Origin: Desulfarculaceae bacterium
GTDB lineage: Bacteria; Desulfobacterota; Desulfobacteria; Desulfobacterales; Desulfobacteraceae
Direction of reading: 5' to 3'
Assembly: GCA_021737205.1 (NCBI GenBank)
Contig: JAIPEK010000008.1
Span: forward strand, 1-19,366
DNA: 19,366 nucleotides
The notes under the pieces were generated by a model. That model was given only the letters and a program-made list of their open reading frames with translations, was not told the origin of the DNA and searched no databases. This document shows positions 1-6,324 of this stretch, in pieces. Both the position numbers and the translations under genes were made by a program. Positions within the stretch are counted from its first letter, which is position 1. Each line of letters opens with the position of its first letter.

Positions 1-1
1 C

Positions 2-943
2 AAAACCCGGGAAGTGATGCGCAATTTTCTGATTAAACTGGTCCGTAACGAACCCAAGATGATCCGACTGGATGCGGTGGCCTATACCACCCTGGAACTG
101 GGGACGAACTGCTTTTTCCTGGAGCCCAAGATATGGGAAATCCTGGAGTGGTTCAAGGATTATACATCCGCCTTTGAGACAGAGATCCTGCCGGAAGTTC
201 ATGAGCACCATTCGTACAACCGCAAGCTGGTGGACCACGGGTACTGGAGCTACAATTTCGGGCTGCCCATGCTGGTGCTTCACGCCTTGTACAAACATAC
301 CGCCACCCCCTTGAAAAATCTCTTGGTCTCCTATCCCGACCGGCAGGTTACCACGCTGGACACCCATGACGGCATCGGGGTGGTGGATGCGCTGGGGCTT
401 TTAAGTGACGAGGAAATCGATGAAACCCTGGAGCTTCTGCATGAAAAAGGCTCCAACGTTAAACAGATTTATTCAGGCCCGGAGTACCAGAACCTTGATG
501 TATACCAGGTGAACTGCACCTACTATTCGGCCCTTGGCTGCGATGATGACGCCTACATTACCGCCCGGACCATCCAGTTTTTCAGTCCCGGCATTCCCCA
601 GGTGTATTATGTGGGGCTTCTGGCCGGGGAGAACGATATCGAGCTTGTGGAAAAAACCCGGTTAGGCAGGAACATCAACCGCCATAACTATACCCTGGAA
701 GAGATCCGGGAGGATATTGAAAAGCCGGTGGTCAAACGCCTTTTGAAGCTCATGGAGTTCAGGAATTCCTATCCCGCCTTTAACGGGGATTTCAAGATCC
801 TTGAATCGGAGGACGATCAGCTGATTCTCGAGTGGACCAAGAGAAAGTACACCGCCACCGCGTACATCGATCTGAAAGATTATGATACCGTGATCACGTA
901 TACGGACCCCGTGGCCGTTCAGACGGTGGATTTCAAGGTGTGA
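2..943 (+). CDS. Sucrose-phosphorylase-type GH13 enzyme (5' truncated by window edge)
   Basis: Phosphorolysis of sucrose or a related glucoside to alpha-glucose 1-phosphate is the expected cytoplasmic reaction. The reading frame is open from base 2, so the N-terminal part of the (beta/alpha)8 barrel lies outside the window; 313 codons of the roughly 490 usual for the family remain. Seen directly: RLDAVAY with the presumed nucleophile Asp, ILPEVHEH with the presumed acid/base Glu, TLDTHDGIGV with the transition-state-stabilising Asp, then NCTYYSALG, PGIPQVYYVGLLAGENDI and GRNINRH, all typical of GH13 subfamily 18 and closest in my memory to the Leuconostoc-type enzymes. The same subfamily contains sucrose 6'-phosphate, glucosylglycerol and glucosylglycerate phosphorylases, so the acceptor is not certain. 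It converges on the TauE-like gene with only 7 bp between the stop codons. Confidence 0.9.
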   Translation, partial: KTREVMRNFLIKLVRNEPKMIRLDAVAYTTLELGTNCFFLEPKIWEILEWFKDYTSAFETEILPEVHEHHSYNRKLVDHGYWSYNFGLPMLVLHALYKHTATPLKNLLVSYPDRQVTTLDTHDGIGVVDALGLLSDEEIDETLELLHEKGSNVKQIYSGPEYQNLDVYQVNCTYYSALGCDDDAYITARTIQFFSPGIPQVYYVGLLAGENDIELVEKTRLGRNINRHNYTLEEIREDIEKPVVKRLLKLMEFRNSYPAFNGDFKILESEDDQLILEWTKRKYTATAYIDLKDYDTVITYTDPVAVQTVDFKV

Positions 944-950
944 TCCACCA

Positions 951-1856
951 TCAGCACAAAAGGTGGATGATGGAGACCAGCAGCATGATGATGAAGGCGT
1001 GTTTCTGCCGCTTTTCCAGCCATTTGAAGTTTAAAAAACAGGGACCGATCCGCCCGCCTATCGCCACCCCGGCGCATGTGGCCAGAAGAAGCGGCGTGTG
1101 GGCCGGGAACGCCCGGATTCCGACGGCCACGGTGATCATGGTGAGCAAAAGGTAAAAAACGGCCGCCGCGAACATCACAAAAAGCCCGGTGGCCACGGCC
1201 CTGTGGGTGGGCATCCTGAGATTCCGTTCCATGTGGGGAATCAGCCAGTCGCTGTTGCCGATACTCAAAAGCCCCGTGAAAAATGAGGAGAATGTCACAA
1301 CAAACCCGCTTTTTTTCATGGCTTCCTGGTTGAACTGTTTGCCGGAATTCTCTTTTTCATCAAAAAGGGACTTGATCATTACGATCAGCAGGTACAGGGC
1401 AACCGCCACAAATACATACAAGAGCATGGCCTCGTATTTCAGGGAGAGGCCGAATCCGGCAAAATAGCCGGCCATTACACCGGCAAGGGTGTACGGCAGA
1501 AAGGTCCGGGCCACCTTGAGATCCACTGTCCCGGCCCTGAGGTAAATAAAGGATCCCATCCCTTTCCCGGCGATCTGGGTAAAGACGGAGATGGTCACGG
1601 CTTCAGCCGGGGGGAGATTGAAAAATGTCAGGATGGGGATCCAGAGTACTCCCGCTCCCAGGCCCGTGTACATGACCAGGGTTCCTATACAGATGGCGGC
1701 CAGATGAGCGCCGAGGAATTTGAAACCGTACGGAAAGGCGTGATCGAAAAAAAAATACACGCCGGTCAGGTATACGGCATCCAGAATAAACCAGCGAAGT
1801 AGGGTTTTAAGGGAACCTGCGGGTTTGACCTCTATCGAACAGCTCTCTGAATCCAT
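951..1856 (-). CDS. TauE/SafE-family membrane permease
   Basis: Predicted inner-membrane transporter of the TauE/SafE (formerly DUF81) family, whose members export or import small sulfur anions such as sulfite or sulfoacetate; the substrate here is unknown. The 301-residue protein has about eight hydrophobic segments in two halves separated by a charged loop near residues 165-180 (SLFDEKENSGKQFNQEAMKK). Each half begins with a glycine-rich stretch, GLGAGVLWIPIL in the first and GLLSIGNSDWLIP in the second, which is typical of the family. The ATG is fused to the stop of the upstream DUF3786 gene (TGATG, sharing one base), so the two are translationally coupled and form the 3' end of a three-gene operon. 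A sulfur-anion role would suit a sulfur-metabolising anaerobe, but the Fe-S and CooT-like partners leave other substrates open. Confidence 0.85.
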   Translation of the reverse strand: MDSESCSIEVKPAGSLKTLLRWFILDAVYLTGVYFFFDHAFPYGFKFLGAHLAAICIGTLVMYTGLGAGVLWIPILTFFNLPPAEAVTISVFTQIAGKGMGSFIYLRAGTVDLKVARTFLPYTLAGVMAGYFAGFGLSLKYEAMLLYVFVAVALYLLIVMIKSLFDEKENSGKQFNQEAMKKSGFVVTFSSFFTGLLSIGNSDWLIPHMERNLRMPTHRAVATGLFVMFAAAVFYLLLTMITVAVGIRAFPAHTPLLLATCAGVAIGGRIGPCFLNFKWLEKRQKHAFIIMLLVSIIHLLC

Positions 1857-2671
1857 CAGAACCCGTTGGTATGGCCGTGCCGGCCGGCGAATTTTTTGAA
1901 CATCTGGGCCAGGCCGGAAGAAAGAGAGAAAATGGAGCCGGTATCAAGATTCCGGTTGGCTGTTCGGTCAAAGTATATACCGATGCTGGATTCCAGTTCC
2001 TGTTCGGGTTTCCAGTAGCAGACCATGATCGGCAGTTTCGGCAGCGGGTGAAGCACCACGGAAATATCCGACCGGAATTGCTCTTTTACCGCCTTTCCGC
2101 CGAGCACATGAATCATGTCGTCAAAAAGGTCCGGATATACGTCCGCCACTCGTTTGAGGGGTTCTTCACACTGCTTCTGGAAAAAATTGTACCGCTGCAT
2201 CCCCTCGGAAAGTTCCCTGAAGGAAATCCATTCCCCGGCAGGCTCGACGCCCCGCCCCCTGAGAATATACTGGAAAAACGGGATCGCTACCCAAAGGTTC
2301 ACATGGATCTGTGTGAAGATGTCTCCCTGATCGTCCACACTGAAATCCTTGCCAAGGATCTTGAGGGTCAGTTTCCCGTTTTTATACCGGGCGCCGGTTA
2401 TCCGGGCCCGTTCTTCAAGGTCCGCCTCTTGTATCTCTTTTTTGAGTTTGTTGAAAATCTCTTCCCGGTTCCGGTCGACAACGTTCCGGTTTTCCGTTTG
2501 GAAAGTGACCTTTGAAATGGTTTCCCCGTTAAGTCTCGGGCATTCGGAAAGGTTTTTCCGGTTCTGGAACACCGCCGCTGCAAAAGCAAGACAGGTTTTC
2601 TCCCCGCACTTCTGACAGTTGGATTTGTCAAGGAGCTTGAAAATATCCATTGTGGTTTTAAGTTCGGTCAA
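1856..2671 (-). CDS. 4Fe-4S (PF04060-type) plus DUF3786 protein
   Basis: Cytoplasmic iron-sulfur protein of unknown exact function. Near the N terminus it has Cys-x2-Cys-x4-Cys-x16-Cys (residues 19, 22, 27 and 44 from the start chosen here; CQKCGEKTCLAFA). This is the cluster motif also found in the large corrinoid-protein subunit of CO dehydrogenase/acetyl-CoA synthase. The remaining ~200 residues match the DUF3786 pattern common in anaerobic Desulfobacterota and Clostridia (ILGKDFSVD, ILRGRGVEPAGEWISFREL, VLHPLPKLPIMVCYWKPE). The start is ambiguous: three TTG codons follow GGAGG in tandem, and only the third (2671) has a normal 6-nt spacing; the first is at 2677. An in-frame ATG at 2650 has no visible ribosome binding site. 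The gene lies 21 bp after the CooT-like gene and overlaps the permease start, so the three are probably one transcript. Confidence 0.8.
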   Translation of the reverse strand: MTELKTTMDIFKLLDKSNCQKCGEKTCLAFAAAVFQNRKNLSECPRLNGETISKVTFQTENRNVVDRNREEIFNKLKKEIQEADLEERARITGARYKNGKLTLKILGKDFSVDDQGDIFTQIHVNLWVAIPFFQYILRGRGVEPAGEWISFRELSEGMQRYNFFQKQCEEPLKRVADVYPDLFDDMIHVLGGKAVKEQFRSDISVVLHPLPKLPIMVCYWKPEQELESSIGIYFDRTANRNLDTGSIFSLSSGLAQMFKKFAGRHGHTNGF

Positions 2672-2692
2672 CAACAACCTCCGTTGGAAAAT

Positions 2693-2881
2693 TTATGCAA
2701 TCAGAATGATTTTGTGGGCCATCAGGTTAATATCGGCAATGCGGCCCGAAACTTCCTTCTGCTCTCCCAGAAGGCCTTTTAAAAGAAAGCGGTCTTCCTC
2801 CACCGGTGTGATCGAGGCGACATTCTCCATGACAAGCTCTTCTTTGTCATTTTGTTTTATATATACGCTGGATTCGCACAT
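2693..2881 (-). CDS. CooT-like small protein (possible Ni-binding)
   Basis: A 62-residue protein beginning MCESSVYI and continuing with EELVMENV, then LLGEQKEVSGRIADINL and HKIILIA at the end. This is the pattern of the CooT family (PF10133, older label 'predicted RNA-binding protein'). In Rhodospirillum CooT the homodimer binds nickel through Cys2 and is linked to CO dehydrogenase maturation; Cys2 is present here. A longer frame (to 3043) exists, but the short start is chosen because AAGGAG lies at the right distance upstream and family members start with MCE; the extra upstream residues derive from a repeat. First gene of the operon, with promoter at 2925-2953. The nickel/CODH link is inference from family and the neighbouring Fe-S protein. 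Confidence 0.85.
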   Translation of the reverse strand: MCESSVYIKQNDKEELVMENVASITPVEEDRFLLKGLLGEQKEVSGRIADINLMAHKIILIA

Positions 2882-2924
2882 GGGTCTCTCCTTTTTTTGT
2901 ATACGGACCAAAATCCTCTCTGCA

Positions 2925-2953
2925 ATTCTAATGGGAAAGGCACAAATTTTCAA
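2925..2953 (-). promoter_or_regulatory. sigma70-type promoter of the CooT-like operon
   Basis: On the minus strand TTGAAA (2953-2948) and TAGAAT (2930-2925) are separated by exactly 17 nt; each box matches consensus at five of six bases. Transcription would start near 2918, leaving a leader of about 36 nt that contains the AAGGAG site. Confidence 0.6.
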
Positions 2954-2991
2954 GGACGCTGTGGCAAATTCGAAAGAAACATTTTTTACAG

Positions 2992-3026
2992 GAAACTGGA
3001 GACTTGAAACAAGAGACAAGGAACAG
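2992..3026 (+). repeat. Five-heptad degenerate array (copy 1)
   Basis: Five consecutive 7-mers of the form G-R-R-A-C-N-N: gaaactg, gagactt, gaaacaa, gagacaa, ggaacag. The pattern stops abruptly on both sides. A tail tcattcaagcttca follows at 3036-3049. The inverted partner is at 5262-5296, with the tail repeated at 5239-5252 (13 of 14 bases). Confidence 0.75.
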
Positions 3027-3080
3027 GGCGTTGCTTCATTCAAGCTTCATGATTTGTTCTGAGGCCGTGCATCATGGCTG

Positions 3081-3215
3081 TTTATGTGAAAGTCCGTGCC
3101 ATGTTCCCGGCATCAGCCCAACCGTTTCAGCCTTCTAAACTTTTCAGAATTTTTTGAGGGCACTGAGTTCGTGTCCTCTTCCATGAGAATCAGACCGGGG
3201 GTTGTTGAGCCCCGA
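3081..3215 (+). repeat. Edge motif and flank module of palindromic element D
   Basis: 3081-3117 contains gtgccatgttcccggcatca, which recurs with small changes at 9342-9373 and 14569-14601, and in inverse orientation at 9910-9926. The following ~100 bp (cagccttctaaacttttcag, then cctcttccatgagaatcaga, then ccgggggttgttg) match, in inverse orientation, the right flank of copy B at 9809-9910 with scattered substitutions and one small duplication in B. Confidence 0.7.
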
Positions 3216-3401
3216 TGCTTCAAGCGGGTTTGCTCCCCTGTACCCGGACCTGCGGGGGAATTTCGCCTTATGCCGGGTTAAACCGCAGGAACTGCGGTCC
3301 AGTGGGTCCTCAAACAGCCTGCGGTTCTTCACACCCGGCACAAGGCGAAATTTTGCCCCCTACGGTCCTCCATGTACATGGGAGCAAACCCGCTTGAAGC
3401 A
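3216..3401 (+). repeat. Palindromic element, copy D (divergent)
   Basis: Imperfect palindrome of 186 bp. The terminal arms 3216-3237 and 3380-3401 are a perfect 22 bp inverted repeat. Further in, 3262-3269 pairs with 3342-3349 (ttcgcctt/aaggcgaa) and 3281-3289 with 3318-3326 (aaccgcagg/cctgcggtt). The apical segment 3290-3317 is close to that of the other copies. Same orientation as copy C at 14621-14814 but with many paired substitutions in the stems. Confidence 0.85.
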
Positions 3402-3461
3402 CCTTCTTGCCAATTATTCCGTCCGTGAAGAGGTTGGTGTTAGTATAAAAGTTTCATATAG

Positions 3462-3535
3462 CGGTCATGTCCTGACTGACAAAATGAATGATGAAAGATC
3501 ACCATGGAGAGCCCGAAGTTCATGAAGATTTTGTA
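3462..3535 (+). repeat. 9-nt-period repeat, partial copy
   Basis: Shares with 5086-5159 the pieces cggtcatgtcctgac, gaatgatgaaagatcaccat and gaagttcatgaagattttg. Unlike the copy at 5086-5185 it lacks the right-hand inverted arm of cttcatg units, so it cannot form the same hairpin. Confidence 0.7.
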
Positions 3536-3545
3536 ATACCCTCAG

Positions 3546-3764
3546 GCGGATCGTTGGTAATATTTTGCAAGCAGGCCCGAAAGCGGAATACCTTGCCTGT
3601 ACATTGAGAACCGGAGGGGGTACAATTTGCCCTCATGGAGGGCGGCAAAACCGCAAACTGTTTGAGGACCGACCGGACCGCAGTTTTTGCGGTTTCGCCC
3701 GTAATGAGGGCAAATTCCCCCGCAGGTTCGCAGTACAGGGAAGGCGGTCCGCTTGAAGGGCCGG
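3546..3764 (+). repeat. Palindromic element, copy A, ending beside the thiC stop
   Basis: Core 3572-3764 (193 bp), preceded by about 26 bp also shared with copy B (cgttgg.aata.tttgcaag). 3596-3730 is identical to 9640-9774 (135 bp), and the whole core differs from copy B at 9 positions. Stems: atgagggcaaatt near 3703-3716 with its partner near 3627-3636, and aaaccgcaaa / tttgcggttt around the loop at 3658-3683. The right end is 2 bp from the stop codon of thiC (3767-3769), so its transcript would terminate in or run through the hairpin. Confidence 0.85.
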
Positions 3765-3766
3765 AG

Positions 3767-5068
3767 TCAGGAAGCCTCGGTCGGTGTGTCGAAAAGGCCG
3801 GATGATCTCTTGACGGCGCAGAACTCCCCGCACATGGTGCATACATCTTCTGTTCCCGGCATGGACGCCTCCCGGAAGGAACGTGCTTTTTCCGGGTCCA
3901 TGGCGCACCGGAACTGGTTTTCCCAGTCCAGTTCCTTTCTGTATCGCCCCATTTCATGATCGATCCGGTCGGCACCCGGAAGTCCTTTGGCAATGTCCGC
4001 TGCATGGGCGGCGATCCGGGATGCCATGATGCCTTCCTTGACGTCGGAGGCTTCCGGAAGCCGGAGGTGTTCGGCCGGGGTGACATAGCAGAGAAAATCG
4101 GCCCCGTGCATGGCCGCAACCGCACCCCCGATGGCCGAGGTGATGTGGTCGTATCCGGGGGCGATGTCGGTCACGAGCGGCCCCAGGACGTAAAACGGGG
4201 CGTTGTGGCAGAGTTTTTTCTGCAGCTTTATATTCATTTCGATTTCGTGTAACGGTATATGGCCCGGTCCTTCGATGATCACCTGGACCCCTCTTTCCCA
4301 TGCCCGCTTTGTCAGCCGGCCCAGCATGATCAGCTCATGGAACTGTGCGGCGTCTGACGCATCCTTCAGTGCCCCGGGCCGCAGTCCGTCCCCCAGGCTG
4401 ATGCAGACATCGTATTCGAGACAGATGTCCAGGAGCCTGTCAAAGTGTTCGAAAAACGGGTTTTCCCGTCCGTTTTTCACCATCCATTCGGCCAGGATGG
4501 ACCCGCCCCTGCTCACGATACCGGCAAGGCGCAGGTCCGTCTTGAGGGTTTGAAGGCAGTCCGATGTCAATCCGGCATGGATGGTCACGAAATCCACCCC
4601 GTCTGCCGCATGGATCTCAACGGTGTCAAACCAGTCGTCCACTGTGATCTCTTTGGCAGCTTTTCCGGTGCGGGTCAGGGTGTCGTAGATCGGCACGGTC
4701 CCGATGACAAGAGAGGAGGTTTCGACCAGATGTTGTCTGAACCGCCGGGTATCGCCGGAAACGCTCAGGTCCATGAGGGCGTGGGCCTTGTGCTGCTCGG
4801 CAAGGCGCACTTTTTCCGTTTCCGAATCAAACGAACCTTTGTCCTCTGAAATCCCGAGATTCACGTTGACTTTTGTTTTCAGCCCGGCCCCGATCCCCTT
4901 TGCAGAAAGGCGTTTGTGGTTGCGGTTGGCCGGAACGGCGATGCGCCCTTCTGCGATTCCAGCCAAAAGATCGGTTTCGGATATGGGCTCGTCCGCCAGA
5001 ACCTGTTTCATCTGCGGGGTGATGATTCCTTTTGAGGCCGCGTCCATCTGGGTGGTATATTCCTGCAT
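3767..5068 (-). CDS. thiC: Phosphomethylpyrimidine synthase (short ThiC)
   Basis: Radical-SAM rearrangement of aminoimidazole ribotide to HMP phosphate, the pyrimidine branch of thiamin synthesis. The 433 residues match the short ThiC class that lacks the N-terminal extension of the ~630-residue E. coli protein. Visible family blocks include VNVNLGISED, MDLSVSGD, VIGTVPIYDT, FVTIHAGLT, SRGGSILAEWM, CISLGDGLRPG, IIEGPGHIPLHEIE, PFYVLGPLVTDIAPGYDHIT and DFLCYVTPAEHL. The C-terminal cluster motif is CTMCGEFC (Cys410, 413, 417), i.e. Cx2Cx3C, one residue tighter than the commonly quoted Cx2Cx4C. AAGGAG sits 8 nt before the ATG. It follows thiD2E after a 212 bp gap filled with repeats, so co-transcription is likely but unproven. 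The paralogue BzaF (benzimidazole synthesis) is the main alternative; the thi neighbourhood favours ThiC. Confidence 0.92.
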   Translation of the reverse strand: MQEYTTQMDAASKGIITPQMKQVLADEPISETDLLAGIAEGRIAVPANRNHKRLSAKGIGAGLKTKVNVNLGISEDKGSFDSETEKVRLAEQHKAHALMDLSVSGDTRRFRQHLVETSSLVIGTVPIYDTLTRTGKAAKEITVDDWFDTVEIHAADGVDFVTIHAGLTSDCLQTLKTDLRLAGIVSRGGSILAEWMVKNGRENPFFEHFDRLLDICLEYDVCISLGDGLRPGALKDASDAAQFHELIMLGRLTKRAWERGVQVIIEGPGHIPLHEIEMNIKLQKKLCHNAPFYVLGPLVTDIAPGYDHITSAIGGAVAAMHGADFLCYVTPAEHLRLPEASDVKEGIMASRIAAHAADIAKGLPGADRIDHEMGRYRKELDWENQFRCAMDPEKARSFREASMPGTEDVCTMCGEFCAVKRSSGLFDTPTEAS

Positions 5069-5085
5069 TCTGTATTCTCCTTATA

Positions 5086-5185
5086 ACGGTCATGTCCTGA
5101 CGGACACAACGAATGATGAAAGATCACCATGAAGAGCATGAAGTTCATGAAGATTTTGCTTCAGTTCCTTCATGGCCTTCATGGT
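5086..5185 (-). repeat. 9-nt-period inverted repeat upstream of thiC
   Basis: Units of nine bases around 'catgaag' (accatgaag agcatgaag, then ttcatgaag) at 5126-5152 face cttcatggc cttcatggt at 5168-5185. The arms 5126-5143 and 5168-5185 are complementary at 16 of 18 positions, giving a hairpin about 60-115 nt before the thiC start. The left part (5086-5125) repeats 3462-3500. The left end abuts the ribosome binding site of thiC. Confidence 0.7.
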
Positions 5186-5261
5186 AAAAATGTTGTTCTT
5201 TTTTGCAACAACGGTCTGCATAGCATCACAACGGAGCTTGAAACTTGAATGATTCGACTTT

Positions 5262-5296
5262 TTGTCTCTTGTTTCCAGTTTCAAGTCTCTAGTTTC
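5262..5296 (-). repeat. Five-heptad degenerate array (copy 2), overlapping the end of thiD2E
   Basis: Read on the minus strand: gaaacta, gagactt, gaaactg, gaaacaa, gagacaa, again five 7-mers of the G-R-R-A-C-N-N type. The stop codon of the ThiD2-ThiE gene (5281-5283) and its last codons (Lys-Leu-Glu-Thr) lie inside the array. It is the inverted counterpart of 2992-3026. Confidence 0.75.
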
Positions 5297-6324
5297 TTGT
5301 AAAAGATGGTTTTGATTTGGCTGATGGTTTCCTCTATGTCGTCCGCTGCCGTGATTTGTGTGACAAGGCAGACGGAGCGGGCGCCCCGGCAGACCACTTC
5401 TTTCAGGTTATGAAGTTTGATGCCGCCGATGGCCACAAACGGAATCTCGATGTTTAACACCGCATATTCCAGATAGGAAAGCCCCACCGGGTCGCATACG
5501 TCCTCTTTGGTCCGGGTTTCGAATATCGGCCCGACACCGATATAGTCAGCCCCCTGCATGACCGCTTTTTCGGCCTGCTCTGGAGAATGTGTGGAAATTC
5601 CCGCCATCAGGTCCGGTGCAAGTTCCTTGAGTACGGGAAGGGGCAGGTCCTCCTGGCCCGAATGAACACCGTCGGCGCCCACTGCCAGTGCAATATCCAC
5701 AAAATCGTTCACGATAAAGCAGACACCGGCATCCCGGGTGACGGCACGGATTTCCCGGCATTCTTCGTACATCTGTTCCCTGGTTTTCCAATCGAGTTTT
5801 TCCCGGTACTGGATCACATCGATACCCGCGTTCACCATTCGCTGTGCAACTTCGGCATTGGTCCGGCCGCGGGAAAACTTTTCCCCGAGGATTCCGTATA
5901 TCCCTTGGGGAAGCTGCTTTCTGAAAAACCCGAGCATTTGTTTTTCCAGCGTGTAAACGGAGAACCGGTGTTTTTCCATGTTCTTGGCTGTCAGGTATTC
6001 TCCCTTGACCTTGAGGATTTCCTCCAAGGTTCTCAACGATTCCTGGATGCGTTTGAAGTTGGCGGTACAGGCATCTGCAATCGAACTTCTTTTGTCATCC
6101 AGGCTGTTTTCGGATACGGATCTGCCCACATCGAGTTCTGCATCCCGGTGACGCACCAGCAGGGTTTCCCGTCCCCTGAAAAGGTCCCGGACCGCATGCC
6201 GCAAGCGGCGGAGCCGGAGTGTCAGATCGGTGTCGTCAAGGCGCAGGCGGGCCGTGTCCTCGAGGAACCGCAGCCCTTCCGACGCCCGGTTGATGCAGGC
6301 ATCCATCATTCTGTCTTCTTTCAT
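5281..6324 (-). CDS. thiE: ThiD2-ThiE fusion: HMP-P kinase / thiamin phosphate synthase
   Basis: Two domains in 347 residues. Residues ~5-128 are a helical ThiD2-type domain (MMDACINRASEGLRFLEDTARL, RLRRLRHAVRDL, SSIADACTANFKRIQESLRTLEE), which in other ThiE fusions is regarded as an alternative HMP-P kinase unrelated to ThiD. Residues ~140-340 are a ThiE barrel: IQYREK (171-176), FIVNDFVDIALAVGADGVHSGQEDL (203-227), GISTHS (242-247), YIGVGPIFETRTK (261-273) and AIGGI (298-302). It would phosphorylate HMP-P and couple the diphosphate to thiazole phosphate. The ATG overlaps the thiF stop by 4 nt, with GGAGG 5 nt before it. The last residues are encoded by a heptad repeat. No separate thiD is present in the window, which fits the fusion doing that step. 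Confidence 0.93.
   Translation of the reverse strand: MKEDRMMDACINRASEGLRFLEDTARLRLDDTDLTLRLRRLRHAVRDLFRGRETLLVRHRDAELDVGRSVSENSLDDKRSSIADACTANFKRIQESLRTLEEILKVKGEYLTAKNMEKHRFSVYTLEKQMLGFFRKQLPQGIYGILGEKFSRGRTNAEVAQRMVNAGIDVIQYREKLDWKTREQMYEECREIRAVTRDAGVCFIVNDFVDIALAVGADGVHSGQEDLPLPVLKELAPDLMAGISTHSPEQAEKAVMQGADYIGVGPIFETRTKEDVCDPVGLSYLEYAVLNIEIPFVAIGGIKLHNLKEVVCRGARSVCLVTQITAADDIEETISQIKTIFYKKLET

Larger units (their letters stand above)
2882..3766. other. 885 bp gene-free region rich in repeats
   Basis: No credible gene. From left to right it holds the promoter of the CooT-like operon, a five-heptad array (2992-3026) with a short shared tail, an edge motif (3081-3117), a 100 bp flank module shared with the copy near 9809-9910, palindrome copy D (3216-3401), a half copy of the 9-nt-period repeat (3462-3535) and palindrome copy A (3572-3764). 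Frames of 60-200 codons here are by-products of the palindromes. Confidence 0.8.

Noticed and set aside
943..968. Hairpin atccacc/ggtggat between the convergent sucrose phosphorylase and TauE genes as a terminator
   Set aside because: Only 7 bp with a 12-nt loop, mostly inside coding sequence of the TauE gene, and no T-run on either side.
1871..2515. 214-codon plus-strand frame opposite the DUF3786 gene, and similar long frames opposite thiC, thiD2E, thiF and moxR
   Set aside because: Antisense shadows of GC-rich genes; the opposite strand has clear protein families at each place.
2882..3043. N-terminal extension of the CooT-like gene
   Set aside because: The added residues come from the heptad repeat and promoter region, and the family starts at MCE with a good ribosome binding site at 2881.
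5090..5284. 64-codon frame on the minus strand between thiD2E and thiC
   Set aside because: Made entirely of the heptad array and the 9-nt-period repeat, starts at TTG inside the end of thiE, and the peptide is low-complexity (His/Leu/Met repeats).
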